Below the pieces are notes generated by a model, which did no database searches, was not told where the DNA came from, and saw only the letters and a list, made by a program, of their open reading frames with translations. DNA of 55,152 nucleotides from SIG291 sp045543455 (GTDB lineage: Bacteria; Bacillota; Clostridia; Lachnospirales; Lachnospiraceae): positions 1 through 55,152 of the forward strand of contig JAZQMK010000099.1 of assembly GCA_045543455.1 (NCBI GenBank), written 5' to 3'. Shown in pieces: positions 15,402 to 25,076 of this stretch (position 1 is the stretch's first letter; each line of letters opens with the position of its first letter). A program made the position numbers and the translations under genes.

Positions 15402-16012
15402 TGTTTGCTTACGAAAAAAGACTACAATTTCCAGTCAAAATCAAAAACACCAACCCTGATATTGCACGACTTATTATGAGTCAATACGGCGGTCCTGACG
15501 GTGAATTATCTGCAAGTATGCGTTATTTATCTCAGCGCTACTCTATGCCTGTCAAAAAGGTTGGTGGTCTATTAACAGACATTGGCACGGAAGAATTAAA
15601 TCATATGGAAATCATATGTGCCATGGTATACCAGTTAACCAGAAATCTATCAGAGGAAGACGTTAAAAAAGCAGGCTTTGATGCCTACTATATTGATCAC
15701 ACAAAAGGTATATGGCCTCAGGCTGCCGCTGGTCTTCCTTTTACCTCAATAGAATTTCAATCTAAGGGAGATGCTATCACAGATTTATTTGAAAATCTGG
15801 CAGCGGAACAAAAGGCAAGAACTGTATACGACAACTTACTTCGAGTAATTGATGACCCAGATGTTATAGCACCACTTAAATTCCTACGAGCTCGTGAAAT
15901 TGTCCATTTCCAACGCTTTGGAGAAGCTTTAGAAATGACAAAACAAAAGCTGGACTGCAAAAACTTCTATCATATCAATCCATCATTTGATAAATCAGAA
16001 AAGCCACTTTAA
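15401..16012 (+). CDS. cotJC: CotJC, manganese-catalase-like spore coat protein
   Basis: 203 residues from the ATG at 15401, whose A is the last base of the upstream stop (TAATG); a longer frame from 15380 is not needed. It has a ferritin-like fold with the metal-binding pattern of Mn catalases: GELSASMRYLSQRY, GLLTDIGTEELNHMEII, FENLAAEQKARTVYDNLL and LRAREIVHFQRFGEAL. It is encoded with CotJAB and is part of the spore coat. Confidence 0.93.
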   Translation: MFAYEKRLQFPVKIKNTNPDIARLIMSQYGGPDGELSASMRYLSQRYSMPVKKVGGLLTDIGTEELNHMEIICAMVYQLTRNLSEEDVKKAGFDAYYIDHTKGIWPQAAAGLPFTSIEFQSKGDAITDLFENLAAEQKARTVYDNLLRVIDDPDVIAPLKFLRAREIVHFQRFGEALEMTKQKLDCKNFYHINPSFDKSEKPL

Positions 16013-16024
16013 GCATTAATTTAT

Positions 16025-16046
16025 AAGGGAGCATCGCTGCTCCCTT
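16025..16046. terminator. Bidirectional terminator between cotJC and amidohydrolase
   Basis: AAGGGAGCA (16025-16033) and TGCTCCCTT (16038-16046) form a 9-pair stem with a TCGC loop, followed by TTAAATTTAATT on the plus strand. The two genes converge here. Confidence 0.75.
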
Positions 16047-16055
16047 TAAATTTAA

Positions 16056-17204
16056 TTATTCCTTTTTGTATACTATCTGACCATCTATGATAGTGTATAA
16101 TGTTTGTGTAAACACCTCCAAAGGATTAGATGAAAATATAGCAATATCAGCATCTTTTCCTTCTTTAAGGCTACCCACTCTGTGGTCAACCCTACAAATC
16201 ACAGCCGGATTAATAGTAATAGCCTTTAATCCAGCGTCCAATGGCAACCCATATTTTACTGCAATTCCTGCACATAGTGGCAAATATTGAATTAACGCAA
16301 CAGGATGATCCGTTGTAATGGCGAAAAGTACGCCCGCTTCATCTAATATTTTATTGCTTTTAAAATCCATATTCTGTACCTCAAGCTTTGATCTTGAAGT
16401 CAGCGCTGTTCCTGAAATAACAGGAAATCCTGATTCCTTTATTTCATCTACTATAAGATGACTTTCTGTTCCATGATCTATTGTAATATCAACGTCAAAC
16501 TCTTTTGCAATCCTTATTGCAGTAAGAATATCATCTGCCCTATGTGCATGAGCTTTCATTGGAATTTCTTTATTTAAGACAGCAATCCAAGGCTCCATTT
16601 CCAAATCTATTTTTTCTATCTTTCCATTTTCCTTATCTTTTTTGTATTGCATTGCATCACTCAAAGTCCTTCTAAGACTTGCCGCAATAGCCATTCTAGT
16701 TGACGGATACTGACCATTATTACCATAGGTTGTCTTAGGATTTTCACCAAATGCTACCTTCATTGCAGCCGGATTTTTTACAATCATATTATCAACACAT
16801 CTTCCCTGAGTTTTCATAAATACAAACTGCCCACCCACTACATTAGCGCTTCCAGGACCCACCATAACTGATGTAATACCAGCCTCTATAGCATTATGAA
16901 ATGCAGCATCCATAGGATTAATAGCATCAATGGCTCTCAATGATGACGTAACCGGCATAGTTTGCTCATTACTGTCATCACCTATTGTTCCCCACTTTTC
17001 TTCCGCAATTCCTATATGTGCGTGAGCTTCAATCAAGCCCGGTAAAACCCAAGCTCCCTGCACATCTATTACTTCATCATTTCTTACTTCTTTATACTCT
17101 CTCATATCTCCTACTTTTTCAATCAGCTTGCCTTTTATACGTACATATCCACACTCTATAAGCTCACTCTCCATCGTAAAAATCTTACCGTTAATTATTA
17201 CCAT
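16056..17204 (-). CDS. Amidohydrolase family protein (imidazolonepropionase-like)
   Basis: 382 residues from the ATG at 17204, 8 bases after GGAG. The metal-binding residues of the superfamily are visible: GLIEAHAHIG (HxH), PMKAHAHRADD, ITIDHGTESH and ITTDHP. The C-terminal GSLKEGKDADIAIFSSNPLE is the standard composite-domain return. Members hydrolyse cyclic amides, hydantoin-like or Xaa-Pro-type substrates; the substrate here cannot be told. No signal peptide, so cytosolic. It stands alone, converging on cotJC. Confidence 0.88.
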   Translation of the reverse strand: MVIINGKIFTMESELIECGYVRIKGKLIEKVGDMREYKEVRNDEVIDVQGAWVLPGLIEAHAHIGIAEEKWGTIGDDSNEQTMPVTSSLRAIDAINPMDAAFHNAIEAGITSVMVGPGSANVVGGQFVFMKTQGRCVDNMIVKNPAAMKVAFGENPKTTYGNNGQYPSTRMAIAASLRRTLSDAMQYKKDKENGKIEKIDLEMEPWIAVLNKEIPMKAHAHRADDILTAIRIAKEFDVDITIDHGTESHLIVDEIKESGFPVISGTALTSRSKLEVQNMDFKSNKILDEAGVLFAITTDHPVALIQYLPLCAGIAVKYGLPLDAGLKAITINPAVICRVDHRVGSLKEGKDADIAIFSSNPLEVFTQTLYTIIDGQIVYKKE

Positions 17205-17298
17205 AACCATAGCTCCATTCTTTAAAATTCCTTACTAATATTCCCAAAATAAAACGATTTATCCTTTATTTATACCAATTGTATAAAAGCCGTTTGCA

Positions 17299-17327
17299 TT
17301 GACAAAATATTAACAAATTGGTATAAT
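17299..17327 (+). promoter_or_regulatory. Consensus sigma-A promoter for the chemoreceptor gene
   Basis: TTGACA (17299-17304), a 17-base spacer and TATAAT (17322-17327) match the consensus exactly. The ATG follows 30 bases later, with AGGAG in between. Confidence 0.85.
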
Positions 17328-17357
17328 TATACTAATACACTACTAGGAGATGATTTT

Positions 17358-18848
17358 ATGAATAGATTTATTAAAGAGCATGCACTGACACCAGAACAAT
17401 ACCGCCGTGCCAACCTAATTATGGGACTTATTTTATCCGTTAGTTATTTCGTTTATATAATTGTTGAGTTAATTAATATTAATAAATTCGGTATGTCCGC
17501 AGGTTTGGTTATGCGTTGCATTTTGTATGCCGCAATGATTATTTTATCTGTCATTTCATTTAAAATATTTGCAGCCCAGAAAAAATGTATGCTTATTTAT
17601 GCATTTTCCTATTTGATAACATTTGCATTTTTAATATACGGCAACGGTGTTGTTGTTATGACAATGGCCTTTCCAGCCCTAATCGGATTTATGATTTACC
17701 TTAATTCAATACTTACCGGAATCGAATGCATAATCTCATTAATAATCTGCGCAATTAAGTGTATTGTATTATTTAACGACGGAAATATGGAACTGTTTAA
17801 CTATGGAATACTTATCTGCGCCGGATTAATAGTAGGAATCTTTGGTGCCTATATAACTATTCTCTTACTAATTGATTTTAGTAAAGAAGACCGCGCAGTT
17901 ATTGAGAAAGAGGCAGCTCACCGTGCTGAGGTCGCTAATGTTGTAGAAGAGATTGTTGAAAAACTGGATACTGATTTTAGAGATGTAGTTGACATTTTAA
18001 AAGACATTGATATAGCTATGGGTTCTGCCGACAATGCTATGCAGGACATTGCCAAAAGTTCTGAAAATACTGCAGATGCAGTTAACCGTCAGGCAGATAT
18101 GACAACCCACATTCAAGAACGTTTAATCAACGCAACCGAGCTTTCGATGAACGCCTCAGATACTGCTGACAAATTAAAATCAACAGTTGATGATGGACGA
18201 CTTATTGCAGACAACTTACAAAATCACTCTGATATAGTCGACCAAAATATTATACGAATTTCAGAAACCATTGACCAATTGGTTGAAAATGTCCAAAAGG
18301 TATCCGGCATAACTCAGGCAATTGAAAATATTTCATCTCAAACCAATCTGCTTGCATTAAACGCTTCCATTGAAGCTGCAAGAGCAGGTGAAGCGGGCAG
18401 AGGATTTGCTGTAGTAGCCGATGAAATCCGTAATCTTGCTGAAGAAACCAGAATATCCACAGAAAAAATTACTGCAATCATTGTTGAATTAACAACCGTA
18501 ACAAGCAATACTCAAAATGAAATTAAAGAATCTGCTGAAAGTATTGCTAAACAGCGAAAGATAGTCGATGAGGTAAACACAAGCTTTACCAAAACTGGCC
18601 AGGGTATGCTAGCCCTACAGGCCGATGTTGAAAAAATAACCCACGATATCAAAAGTGTTCTTGATGCCAACAAAGAAATTGTTGAAAGCATTTCCCTTTT
18701 ATCGACTTCTTCTGAAGAAGTATCAGCTGGAACTCATACCTGTGAAGAGACCATAAATTTTGCATTTGAAAGTCTTGAAAAGTTTTCTCAAAAAGTTAAT
18801 GGAACCTTTGATGAACTCAAAACACTTGAGGAAGCTACCAAAGCATAA
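17358..18848 (+). CDS. Methyl-accepting chemotaxis protein with multi-helix membrane sensor
   Basis: 496 residues. The first 180 residues hold about six hydrophobic helices with short connections and no large extracellular domain. A long cytosolic helical part follows. The conserved tip is IENISSQTNLLALNASIEAARAGEAGRGFAVVADEIRNLAEET. No HAMP domain is apparent. It should signal through CheA/CheW to the flagellar motor and probably senses something within the membrane or proton/electron state. It is paralogous to the receptor at 32459-33952. Confidence 0.93.
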   Translation: MNRFIKEHALTPEQYRRANLIMGLILSVSYFVYIIVELININKFGMSAGLVMRCILYAAMIILSVISFKIFAAQKKCMLIYAFSYLITFAFLIYGNGVVVMTMAFPALIGFMIYLNSILTGIECIISLIICAIKCIVLFNDGNMELFNYGILICAGLIVGIFGAYITILLLIDFSKEDRAVIEKEAAHRAEVANVVEEIVEKLDTDFRDVVDILKDIDIAMGSADNAMQDIAKSSENTADAVNRQADMTTHIQERLINATELSMNASDTADKLKSTVDDGRLIADNLQNHSDIVDQNIIRISETIDQLVENVQKVSGITQAIENISSQTNLLALNASIEAARAGEAGRGFAVVADEIRNLAEETRISTEKITAIIVELTTVTSNTQNEIKESAESIAKQRKIVDEVNTSFTKTGQGMLALQADVEKITHDIKSVLDANKEIVESISLLSTSSEEVSAGTHTCEETINFAFESLEKFSQKVNGTFDELKTLEEATKA

Positions 18849-18870
18849 TTGCATTATTATAAGTATTATA

Positions 18871-18913
18871 AAAGCTCTAAGATTGCTTAAAAATAGCACT
18901 CTTGGAGCTTTCT
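18871..18913 (+). terminator. Terminator of the chemoreceptor gene
   Basis: AAAGCTCTAAGA and TCTTGGAGCTTT pair with one mismatch around a loop, followed by CTAATTC and TTTTTC further on. It lies directly after the receptor stop. Confidence 0.55.
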
Positions 18914-19014
18914 AATTCACTAAGAAATTTTTCTTATTTTTCAGGTATATGCAAAACTTTTTCTACGGTAGGCGAATTCAGAGTAAATGTATTGTCATTT
19001 TGTTGTCACGCATT

Positions 19015-19704
19015 TCAATCGCCATCCACTTCCATATTCTCAATGCTATCACGTAAATCACTTAAAGATATTCCATCCTTTGTAAAGTACATCCAACCAT
19101 TAACATGTAGATTCTCAGACCAATTATATTTTTCAATCAAAAGCTTACATGCCAATGCTGTGACCGAATATGTGTTACCTTCGTACTCTATCTGATTCTT
19201 ATCACTTATTACTTTTGCAACAATCGTATCATCATATAAAAATGCTATCTCCTCTCCAATTTGTATATTTAATAATTTAAAAGAATTATTTGAACGTTTA
19301 TTTCTTCTTTCAGCAATTTCTTGCTCTTGAGACTGTTCAAATGTTGGAGTATATAATTTTAGTGCATTTATATCACCTCTCAAAAGAGCAATATCTTTAA
19401 AAATCCCATATGCCGTTTCCGGTGAAATCTTAAAAAACTCTCTTTCTCTTATTCTTCCATTATTAAGTTGCTCTCTTGCATGCAACGAATTATCCACTCT
19501 ATCTATAATACTATGTATTCTTTTCTCAACTTCAAGTGGATTTTCAACCTCATACACTGCATAGCAACGATATGAAAGTGGTATATTTGTCGGAGCATTT
19601 AGTTCCTGCAATCTTCTTTCAATATCATTACGTTCTGTCATGCCTATTTTTACCCATCCATCAAGACAAGGGTTTGTAAGTATATAAACTAGTCCTTTTG
19701 ACAT
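19015..19704 (-). CDS. GIY-YIG nuclease family protein with C-terminal RAMA/DUF4357-like domain
   Basis: 229 residues. The N-terminal GLVYILTNPCLDGWVKIGMT and DIERRLQELNAPTNIPLSY form a T5orf172/Mug113-type GIY-YIG domain. REREFFKISPETAYGIF follows. The last 80 residues (IGEEIAFLYDDTIVAKVISDKNQIEYEGNTYSVTALACKLL, ending VNGWMYF) resemble RAMA/DUF4357 modules of modification-associated proteins. It may act on modified or damaged DNA; the target is unknown. It starts one base from the end of the NUDIX gene, so they are probably co-transcribed. Confidence 0.8.
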   Translation of the reverse strand: MSKGLVYILTNPCLDGWVKIGMTERNDIERRLQELNAPTNIPLSYRCYAVYEVENPLEVEKRIHSIIDRVDNSLHAREQLNNGRIREREFFKISPETAYGIFKDIALLRGDINALKLYTPTFEQSQEQEIAERRNKRSNNSFKLLNIQIGEEIAFLYDDTIVAKVISDKNQIEYEGNTYSVTALACKLLIEKYNWSENLHVNGWMYFTKDGISLSDLRDSIENMEVDGD

Positions 19705-20139
19705 TTAAAGTCTCCTTTCTTCCAGATACCTTTCAATCAGCTTCGGCTGTATCAACGGATATGTCCACTCTTCTGGCAACTCATCCATAAGCTCAACTTT
19801 CTCTATTTCACTTTCTAATTTTCCCGAAAACTCCTCTATTTCTGCAAAACATAATAATCCAAAAGATTCCTCTCCTGTCTCATTAACACTTGTCTTACCT
19901 ATCACAGAATATACGCACACGGGCTTAATATCAAACTTAACAGCACCGGTCTCTTCCCGTAGTTCTCTTTTCGCAGTCTCTAAAATATCCTCACCGGTTT
20001 CACGATGCCCACCCGGAACTTCATATGTATCCCTCTCTTTATGCTTGCAAAATACCCATTTGCCATTACTCTGTGAAATAATTACTGCAAACTTTAACAA
20101 CGAATCGTTCACTGAATCATAAAATTTTACTTCTAACAT
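19705..20139 (-). CDS. NUDIX hydrolase
   Basis: 144 residues from the internal ATG at 20139 (MLEVKFYDSVND), preceded by GGGAAGGC; the frame itself opens at 20211. The Nudix box GGHRETGEDILETAKRELREETG is complete, with all the metal-binding glutamates. It hydrolyses a nucleoside diphosphate linked to another moiety; substrate unknown. It is followed immediately by the GIY-YIG gene. Confidence 0.9.
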   Translation of the reverse strand: MLEVKFYDSVNDSLLKFAVIISQSNGKWVFCKHKERDTYEVPGGHRETGEDILETAKRELREETGAVKFDIKPVCVYSVIGKTSVNETGEESFGLLCFAEIEEFSGKLESEIEKVELMDELPEEWTYPLIQPKLIERYLEERRL

Positions 20140-20230
20140 ACTATCTTTTGCCTTCCCACTCTGTTTTAACTTTACTATATCTAGAATACCACACACTACA
20201 TCTATTTTCAATGAAACAAATACAAAACAA

Positions 20231-20251
20231 TCCTACAGAATATCTGTAGGA
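20231..20251 (-). terminator. Terminator of the ABC exporter operon
   Basis: TCCTACAGA and TCTGTAGGA form a 9-pair stem with a 3-base loop. On the minus strand it is followed by TTGTTTTGTATTT. It lies after the second ABC exporter gene. Confidence 0.75.
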
Positions 20252-20268
20252 CCATTTTGACCATTATA

Positions 20269-21945
20269 TTAAATTTTAATTACATTATCACAAGCCGCAA
20301 TTGTATCCGGTCTATGAGCGATAACAAGCGCTGTACTGTTCTTGACAATTCTCTTTACTGCATCCTGAATCAAAATGTCATTCTCATTATCAAGAGAAGC
20401 CGTTGCTTCATCCATAAGAAGAATCGATGCATTTCTAACAAATGCTCTTGCTATAGCTATTCTTTGGCGTTCTCCACCAGATAAATTATTACCTCCGCTT
20501 TCTAATACCGTATTATATCCATTTGGCAGGTTCATAATAAAATTATGCGCATTTGCATTCTTAGCCGCCTCTATGACCTGTTCATCTGTTGCAGATATAT
20601 TTCCAAGCCTTATATTTTCCATAACTGAAATGCCAAATAAATATGGATTCTGAGGTACATAAGCAAATTGATTTCTAATCCCAAATAGAGTTTCATCTGT
20701 TTGCGTTTTTCCTAGCACTTTAATCTCTCCGCATTTTGGCTTATAGAATCCAAGTAACAACTTAAACATTGTACTTTTTCCACAGCCTGATTTACCTACA
20801 ACTGCGGTGCTTGAACCATATGGAATTGTAATACTAGTGTTGTCATATATGAAATTATTTCTTTGGGACACTTCATATCCAAATTTCACGTTAATTAGCT
20901 CTACAGCTGATTCGTATTTAGTAGTTTCCTCTTCAACTACTGAAAACTCAGACTCCATAATACCTTTTTCTTCCTCTGAATCCAAATATGCAAAGACTAT
21001 CTGTGCCCTAGCGATACAGTTCATAAGCTCTGGCAAATATTTACCCAATTCAAGAAAGTTATAACTAAAAGAACCATACAATGTATAAATCGCCGCCACA
21101 CTGCTTAATGATGCCATTCCATTATCCACAAAATATATTGCAAGAATTAAAAATACAAGGGCACATATCATATCAAAAAATGTATTAATTCCCACCAACA
21201 TAGAGCTCAATTTAATAGCCTTTTTTCTAGTATATGAATACTCTTTTGAGTCGCTTTTAAAACGTTTCGTAAGTAATCTAAATCCTTGATACATTTTTAT
21301 ATTACTAATTCCTGAAACAATGGTTGATATGCTTTTTGTCAATTCCTTTTTCTTCTCTGATATACTCTTACCAGACTTTTTCATTGGCTCTAAATATCTT
21401 GAATTAACTATCAATGATACAATATTTACTCCGAGTAAGCACAATGCAAGACGATAATTCATTATAACCATAGGTATGAAGTATACAACAACTGACATTA
21501 TCGGTGTGGTAACTCTTCTTAATCTTGACGTAAATATCTGACTTGCTACGTCAGCATCATTTAAAAGCTTTGAAACAATTTCACCGCTATGATGATTATC
21601 ATAGTATTCCATAGGCATTCGTAATGCCTTTTCAACAACCAGTTTCTGAACCTTAGCATTGCCACGCTTAGCCTCAATATCATAAATTGCACCAAATACA
21701 AAAAATATCATAAGAAAAACAACACCAGCTAAAATTGTCCATAACAAAACGTCCACAAACCTCTCGTTATTCCCGGTCTGCGCCATATCTACCATATTTT
21801 TCACAAATAATGATAATGTCACGTTAAATAGATTATCACCTACCATATGAATAATCATAGCAAATAAAAACAATGGTAATGGTTTTCCCATAATTTTTAA
21901 AAATCTCACAAATATCTTCCATGAGCCAACTTTTTTATCAGCCAT
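20269..21945 (-). CDS. ABC transporter, fused permease and ATPase (exporter subunit 2)
   Basis: 558 residues. An N-terminal six-helix membrane domain (to about residue 330) is followed by an ATPase domain: Walker A VGKSGCGKSTMFK, Q-loop FAYVPQNPYLFG, signature NLSGGERQRIAIARAF, Walker B ILLMDEATASLD and H-loop IAHRPDTI. All catalytic residues are present; the C-terminus ends soon after the H-loop. It overlaps the upstream exporter gene by 8 bases; the two probably form a heterodimer. Substrate unknown. Confidence 0.92.
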   Translation of the reverse strand: MADKKVGSWKIFVRFLKIMGKPLPLFLFAMIIHMVGDNLFNVTLSLFVKNMVDMAQTGNNERFVDVLLWTILAGVVFLMIFFVFGAIYDIEAKRGNAKVQKLVVEKALRMPMEYYDNHHSGEIVSKLLNDADVASQIFTSRLRRVTTPIMSVVVYFIPMVIMNYRLALCLLGVNIVSLIVNSRYLEPMKKSGKSISEKKKELTKSISTIVSGISNIKMYQGFRLLTKRFKSDSKEYSYTRKKAIKLSSMLVGINTFFDMICALVFLILAIYFVDNGMASLSSVAAIYTLYGSFSYNFLELGKYLPELMNCIARAQIVFAYLDSEEEKGIMESEFSVVEEETTKYESAVELINVKFGYEVSQRNNFIYDNTSITIPYGSSTAVVGKSGCGKSTMFKLLLGFYKPKCGEIKVLGKTQTDETLFGIRNQFAYVPQNPYLFGISVMENIRLGNISATDEQVIEAAKNANAHNFIMNLPNGYNTVLESGGNNLSGGERQRIAIARAFVRNASILLMDEATASLDNENDILIQDAVKRIVKNSTALVIAHRPDTIAACDNVIKI

Positions 21946-23590
21946 TTATAACACCACCTTTCACAACCATAACAGAATCCACATCTCTAATTGTAGAAAG
22001 TCTGTGTGCAATAATTAATATGGTCCTTTTCCCTTTAAGCTTTTCAATAGTTTCTTGTATAATCTTCTCAGCATATATATCAACTGATGCAGTTGGTTCA
22101 TCTAGTAAAAGAATGGGTGCTTCCTTTAGCAGTGCTCTAGCTATGGTTATTCTTTGCTTTTCTCCTCCTGATAAGCCTGTCCCATTTTCGCCAACAACTG
22201 TATTATATCCATTTGGAAGCTTCATAACAAACTCATGCACTCCAGCAAGCTTTGCCGCCTCTTCAATCTGCACCTTTGACGCATTTTTCGCGCCAACTGC
22301 AATATTGTCAAATATTGTTCCTTCAAACAGAAATGGATGTTGTTCTACTATCGCAATTTTATCTCTCAACTCTTCTATTCCAATCTCTTTAATGCTTTTA
22401 CCGTGAATTAAAATATCACCTTCATTCTTCTCATAAAAGCCACACAACAGTTTAAATATCGTGGTTTTACCATTACCAGACTCTCCCACAAACGCTACTG
22501 TTTTACCCGAATCTATTGCAAAGGACATATTATCAAGAACTTTTTTGCCATTTTCACTATAAGTAAATGATACATTTTTAAATTCAATTGCCACAGAACA
22601 TTCCTTACAAGCATCTTTGCTTTCTGCAGAAACTGCTACATTTTCTTCAGGGCCGTCCAATATGCCATCAACTCTCTCAATAGATATGCGTCGCTCTCTA
22701 AACTCATTTAACATAAACGGTAGCATCTTAATTCCACCCATAATCTTATGCATAAGTACAATATAAGCAGTCATACCGCCAATCGTCATTTTTCCTTGAA
22801 TAACCAAATACATAGCTACACACGGGCACACCATATTGGGTATCCAAAACAACAATCTATTAAGTGTCTGAGAAAAGTGTGTAATCCATGCTCTGACGTA
22901 TTCATTTTCAAGAATATCATCTATAGCTTCCTGAATATAGGAAACAAATCTACTATAAAGATTATAGCTTCTTATTACTTCAATTCCCTCAATGCTATCC
23001 GTGATGCGTTCCACCATAACATCAATTTTTCCTCGTCTTTTATTAGCTAGAACTTTTAGCTTCTTTCCCCAGAAATATGTAATTACAAGTACAATGGGAT
23101 ATATAGCTAATGATATCAACAATAATAACGTATTCTGTGTTGCCACATAAAGCATAACAAGCACAATAGATATGCCATTATTTATCAAATCCGGGAGTGT
23201 AGCTTCATAATATTTTTCTACCTCACCTATATCCGATATCAATTTTGTAATAATCTTTCCCGAACCTTCTTTTCCATAAAAATCATATTTTATTCTGACA
23301 AGCTTCTCCACTGCATAATCGTTTAATTTTTCTGTAACTAAAATACTATACACCCCTGCCAGATAACGTTTATAATATGCTGTAACTACTCCTACAAGCA
23401 CGCACACAAATATAGGAACTAACATATCATCAAATTGAACCTGACCATCTTGAATTAATTCATCAATTAACCTTGCTACCATTCCAGTTCCAATAATAAC
23501 TGATATATTCATTACAATAGCCATAATCACTTGCACCACTAACAAGATGACACCTTTTTTACTTATTGTTGCAATTGCACGATTTCCCAT
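21938..23590 (-). CDS. ABC transporter, fused permease and ATPase (exporter subunit 1)
   Basis: 550 residues from the ATG at 23590, six bases after GGAGG. A membrane domain occupies residues 1-310. The ATPase has Walker A VGESGNGKTTIFK, Q-loop IAIVEQHPFLFEG, signature GLSGGEKQRITIARAL, Walker B ILLLDEPTASVD and H-loop IAHRLSTI. Both subunits look catalytically complete, unlike many heterodimers with one degenerate site. The gene diverges from an AraC-type regulator 141 bases away, which is the likely controller. Confidence 0.92.
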   Translation of the reverse strand: MGNRAIATISKKGVILLVVQVIMAIVMNISVIIGTGMVARLIDELIQDGQVQFDDMLVPIFVCVLVGVVTAYYKRYLAGVYSILVTEKLNDYAVEKLVRIKYDFYGKEGSGKIITKLISDIGEVEKYYEATLPDLINNGISIVLVMLYVATQNTLLLLISLAIYPIVLVITYFWGKKLKVLANKRRGKIDVMVERITDSIEGIEVIRSYNLYSRFVSYIQEAIDDILENEYVRAWITHFSQTLNRLLFWIPNMVCPCVAMYLVIQGKMTIGGMTAYIVLMHKIMGGIKMLPFMLNEFRERRISIERVDGILDGPEENVAVSAESKDACKECSVAIEFKNVSFTYSENGKKVLDNMSFAIDSGKTVAFVGESGNGKTTIFKLLCGFYEKNEGDILIHGKSIKEIGIEELRDKIAIVEQHPFLFEGTIFDNIAVGAKNASKVQIEEAAKLAGVHEFVMKLPNGYNTVVGENGTGLSGGEKQRITIARALLKEAPILLLDEPTASVDIYAEKIIQETIEKLKGKRTILIIAHRLSTIRDVDSVMVVKGGVING

Positions 23591-23731
23591 AAACATCCTC
23601 CTTTAAAACACTATTTATACAGAATGTAACACACAAACTTTTATAGTTTCATTTAAATTTTTGTCATAAATCTTCACTATCTATAATTTTATGCTATAAT
23701 TAATAAAAAGCTATTAAGGAGGATTAAGGAT

Positions 23732-24574
23732 ATGCCACTTCCATTAAAACCAGGCTACAATTTCTATATTGATCGCAAATGTAAGCCTTCTGACTATGAA
23801 ATGTCTCAACTTGAAATTTATAGAGATTATTATGGTATGAGCTATACGGTTAGCGGAAACCGCAAATTTATTATGCCAAATATGATTGCTTTTTTACATG
23901 GTGGAAGTATTGGAATTACTATGAAAAATGTCTACCACAAAACCTCATTTGTAGATAATACACCTTACGAGCGCTTTGTATTAAAATTTACAGATGTAGT
24001 TCTAGAGCCTTTAATTAAAGTAATAGGCAGAGATACTTTTGATGAATTATACAGCTATCCTGTATATAATTTCACTCCTGAAATCCAAAATAGGCTGTAT
24101 CATATTTATTGTGATATGCTTTATGAATATGAACATTACAGCAACGAGTCCGAATTAATTCTTTCTGGTATGTTACATAATTTGATTATGACTGTGATAC
24201 GTCACCACCTTCCAATTAATCCTAAAGATGTTGAATTATCTGAAACCGACAACTCCATTCTATCTGCTATGGATTATATAGAACGTAATTATTTAAAAGA
24301 CCCGTCCCTATTAGAAACTGCAAAACATGTAGGATTGTCCTCTTCACACTTTTCGCGAATATTCAAACAAGCCACTGGTGTAACTTATTCTGAATATCTT
24401 AACTATATACGAGTCGAACACGGGCGCAAACTATTGCTTACTACAAATCTATCAATAAGCGAAATCGCACAGTTCTCTGGTTTTGATAATGGTAATTATT
24501 TTTGTAATGTAACGAAGAAGTTATTAGGATGCTCGCCTAGCGAGATACGAAAAGGTGCTATAGAGACAAAATAA
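23732..24574 (+). CDS. AraC family transcriptional regulator
   Basis: 280 residues. The N-terminal half is a cupin-like sensor (MSYTVSGNRKFIMPNMIAFLHGGSIG). The C-terminal 100 residues carry two helix-turn-helix motifs (LLETAKHVGLSSSHFSRIFKQATGVTYSEYLNYIRVEHGRKLL and ISEIAQFSGFDNGNYFCNVTKKLLGCSPSEIRK). AAGGAGGA precedes the ATG. Divergent from the ABC exporter operon, which it probably activates in response to an exported compound. Confidence 0.92.
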   Translation: MPLPLKPGYNFYIDRKCKPSDYEMSQLEIYRDYYGMSYTVSGNRKFIMPNMIAFLHGGSIGITMKNVYHKTSFVDNTPYERFVLKFTDVVLEPLIKVIGRDTFDELYSYPVYNFTPEIQNRLYHIYCDMLYEYEHYSNESELILSGMLHNLIMTVIRHHLPINPKDVELSETDNSILSAMDYIERNYLKDPSLLETAKHVGLSSSHFSRIFKQATGVTYSEYLNYIRVEHGRKLLLTTNLSISEIAQFSGFDNGNYFCNVTKKLLGCSPSEIRKGAIETK

Positions 24575-24593
24575 TAATGTAAATCTGATATTT

Positions 24594-24635
24594 ACCGTTT
24601 TACTATATGGATATGTATAGTAAAACGGTTATTTT
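24594..24635 (+). terminator. Terminator of the araC-type gene
   Basis: ACCGTTTTACTATA (24594-24607) and TATAGTAAAACGGT (24616-24629) form a perfect 14-pair stem, followed by TATTTTTG. Confidence 0.85.
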
Positions 24636-24637
24636 TG

Positions 24638-25057
24638 CTATGATAGTATTTCGACAGTTACATTACCATTATCATTCATAGTAGCACTAATTATAATCTC
24701 ATCATCCGAAACGTCACAAATACCACAAACATTCTTGATAATATTATCCTTTACATATATCACACCTACATCGTCAAAACGCTCTCCACAGTATCTTACC
24801 CTCCCAGAAAGTACGTATCCAGATGGTATAAATATATTATCAACCAAATATTGCAGCCACTCAACATAATTGTAAAATTTTTCTCCACCATTCCATTCTA
24901 ATTTACCATCATCACTAACTATCCATTGACACCATATACCAGGATATTTTTTATCATCATGTCTTGTTTTTGATATATTTTTTACACATTCAACGATTTT
25001 TCCAGAAGGTGGTGGTGTAATCGTTAAATTCCCTTTAAATTTTGTTGTATATCCCAT
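24638..25057 (-). CDS. Conserved hypothetical protein, phage-associated type
   Basis: 139 residues beginning MGYTTKFKGNLTITPPPSG. PGIWCQWIVSDDGKLEWNGG, YNYVEWLQYLVDN, GYVLSGRVRYCGE and DVGVIYVKDNII follow a pattern I know from phage and mobile-element proteins of unknown function. It lies 19 bases downstream of another small hypothetical gene on the same strand. Confidence 0.75.
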   Translation of the reverse strand: MGYTTKFKGNLTITPPPSGKIVECVKNISKTRHDDKKYPGIWCQWIVSDDGKLEWNGGEKFYNYVEWLQYLVDNIFIPSGYVLSGRVRYCGERFDDVGVIYVKDNIIKNVCGICDVSDDEIIISATMNDNGNVTVEILS

Positions 25058-25076
25058 ATGCTCACTCCTTTATGCA

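Noticed and set aside
17211..17357. Sigma-28 (flagellar) promoter for the chemoreceptor
   Set aside because: No clear TAAA-N15-GCCGATAA match, whereas an exact sigma-A consensus is present.
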